5,247 nucleotides of DNA from Candidatus Woesearchaeota archaeon (lineage in GTDB: Archaea > Nanobdellota > Nanobdellia > Woesearchaeales > UBA525): positions 1 through 5,247 of the forward strand of contig RFKA01000019.1 of the NCBI GenBank assembly GCA_003694385.1, given 5' to 3'. Positions 4,981-5,247 of the stretch are shown piece by piece. Position 1 is the first letter of the stretch; every line of letters starts with the position of its first letter. The notes below the pieces were generated by a model. That model was not told where the DNA came from and made no database searches. It was given only the letters and a program-made list of their open reading frames with translations. The position numbers were made by a program, and so were the translations under genes.

Positions 4981-5247
4981 ATGGCTGCTTTGAGGATTGA
5001 CTGGGCTAATACGTCCTTTCTTATCGGCTACCACCTTTTCCTCCTCTTCGCGCTCCCATTGTACCTGTTTATGAAAACACCCTCTGCGGGCCTGCTCTCC
5101 CTGACCGGCATCCTCATCCTTTGCACGGGGCTGGGAATAACTGCGGGTTACCACCGCCTCTACGCCCATAAATCGTACAAGGCGAACAAGGTTGTCGAAG
5201 TGCTTATCTTGTGGTTCGCGACGATGGCGAGCCAAGGCAGCGCGCTC
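4981..5247 (+). CDS. Integral membrane fatty-acid desaturase, acyl-CoA delta-9 type (5' part)
   Basis: The first 89 residues of a membrane enzyme, cut by the window end. Two hydrophobic segments (about 13-31 and 38-56) precede GITAGYHRLYAHKSYKAN (52-69). This matches the first histidine box (HxxxxH, H58 and H63) of the stearoyl-CoA/acyl-CoA delta-9 desaturase family, where GITAGxHRLWxH is a hallmark. The next segment (LWFATMASQGSAL, 77-89) corresponds to the helix leading to the second box, HDHR or HRxHH, which lies beyond the window. Family members use a di-iron centre, O2 and reducing equivalents to put a cis double bond into an acyl chain. The start is well defined: a stop in the same frame (4954-4956) precedes it, and no other start codon intervenes. 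The full gene should be about 250-330 codons. Such an enzyme is unexpected in an archaeon with ether lipids; transfer from bacteria is possible. Confidence 0.9.
   Translation, partial: MAALRIDWANTSFLIGYHLFLLFALPLYLFMKTPSAGLLSLTGILILCTGLGITAGYHRLYAHKSYKANKVVEVLILWFATMASQGSAL

Overview
The window looks like a piece of an archaeal genome, most likely from the DPANN radiation (Woesearchaeota, Pacearchaeota or similar). The reasons are: archaeal-style TATA boxes about 25 bases before starts or presumed transcript ends; oligo-T tracts after stops instead of hairpin terminators; at least one gene with no ribosome binding site and a TATA box at leaderless distance; and protein modules I associate from memory with these lineages (DP-PHPSG repeats, GWNLIS/GYWV C-terminal domains, a small winged-helix protein). 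G+C is above half by eye. The lineage is an inference; no rRNA or marker gene is present.

All four genes are on the + strand. Bases 1-3435 are the 3' part (1144 codons) of a giant, acidic, cysteine-rich extracellular protein. In order it has a beta-propeller, an Asp-rich probable calcium loop, four Ig-like modules marked by DP-PHPSG, and a duplicated GWNLIS/GYWV C-terminal domain. An oligo-T tract, three 14-15 base tandem repeats and a clear TATA box follow. Bases 3580-4443 encode a 287-residue type I membrane protein: signal peptide, small beta domain, two six-cysteine modules separated by a Gly/Ser linker, and a C-terminal membrane anchor. Bases 4487-4888 encode a 133-residue winged-helix regulator with a probable leaderless transcript. 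From 4981 to the window end lies the start of an integral membrane fatty-acid (acyl-CoA delta-9 type) desaturase, cut off by the window edge.

The first two genes are both surface proteins built from disulfide-rich modules and may work together at the cell envelope, in adhesion, host contact or sheath building. The regulator could control them or the desaturase, but nothing in the sequence proves this. Each gene after the first has its own candidate promoter, so this is probably a row of single transcription units and not one operon. No RNA genes, CRISPR arrays or insertion sequences were seen. The best candidates for novelty are the architecture of the giant surface protein, the tandem repeats before the second gene, and a fatty-acid desaturase in an apparently archaeal genome.
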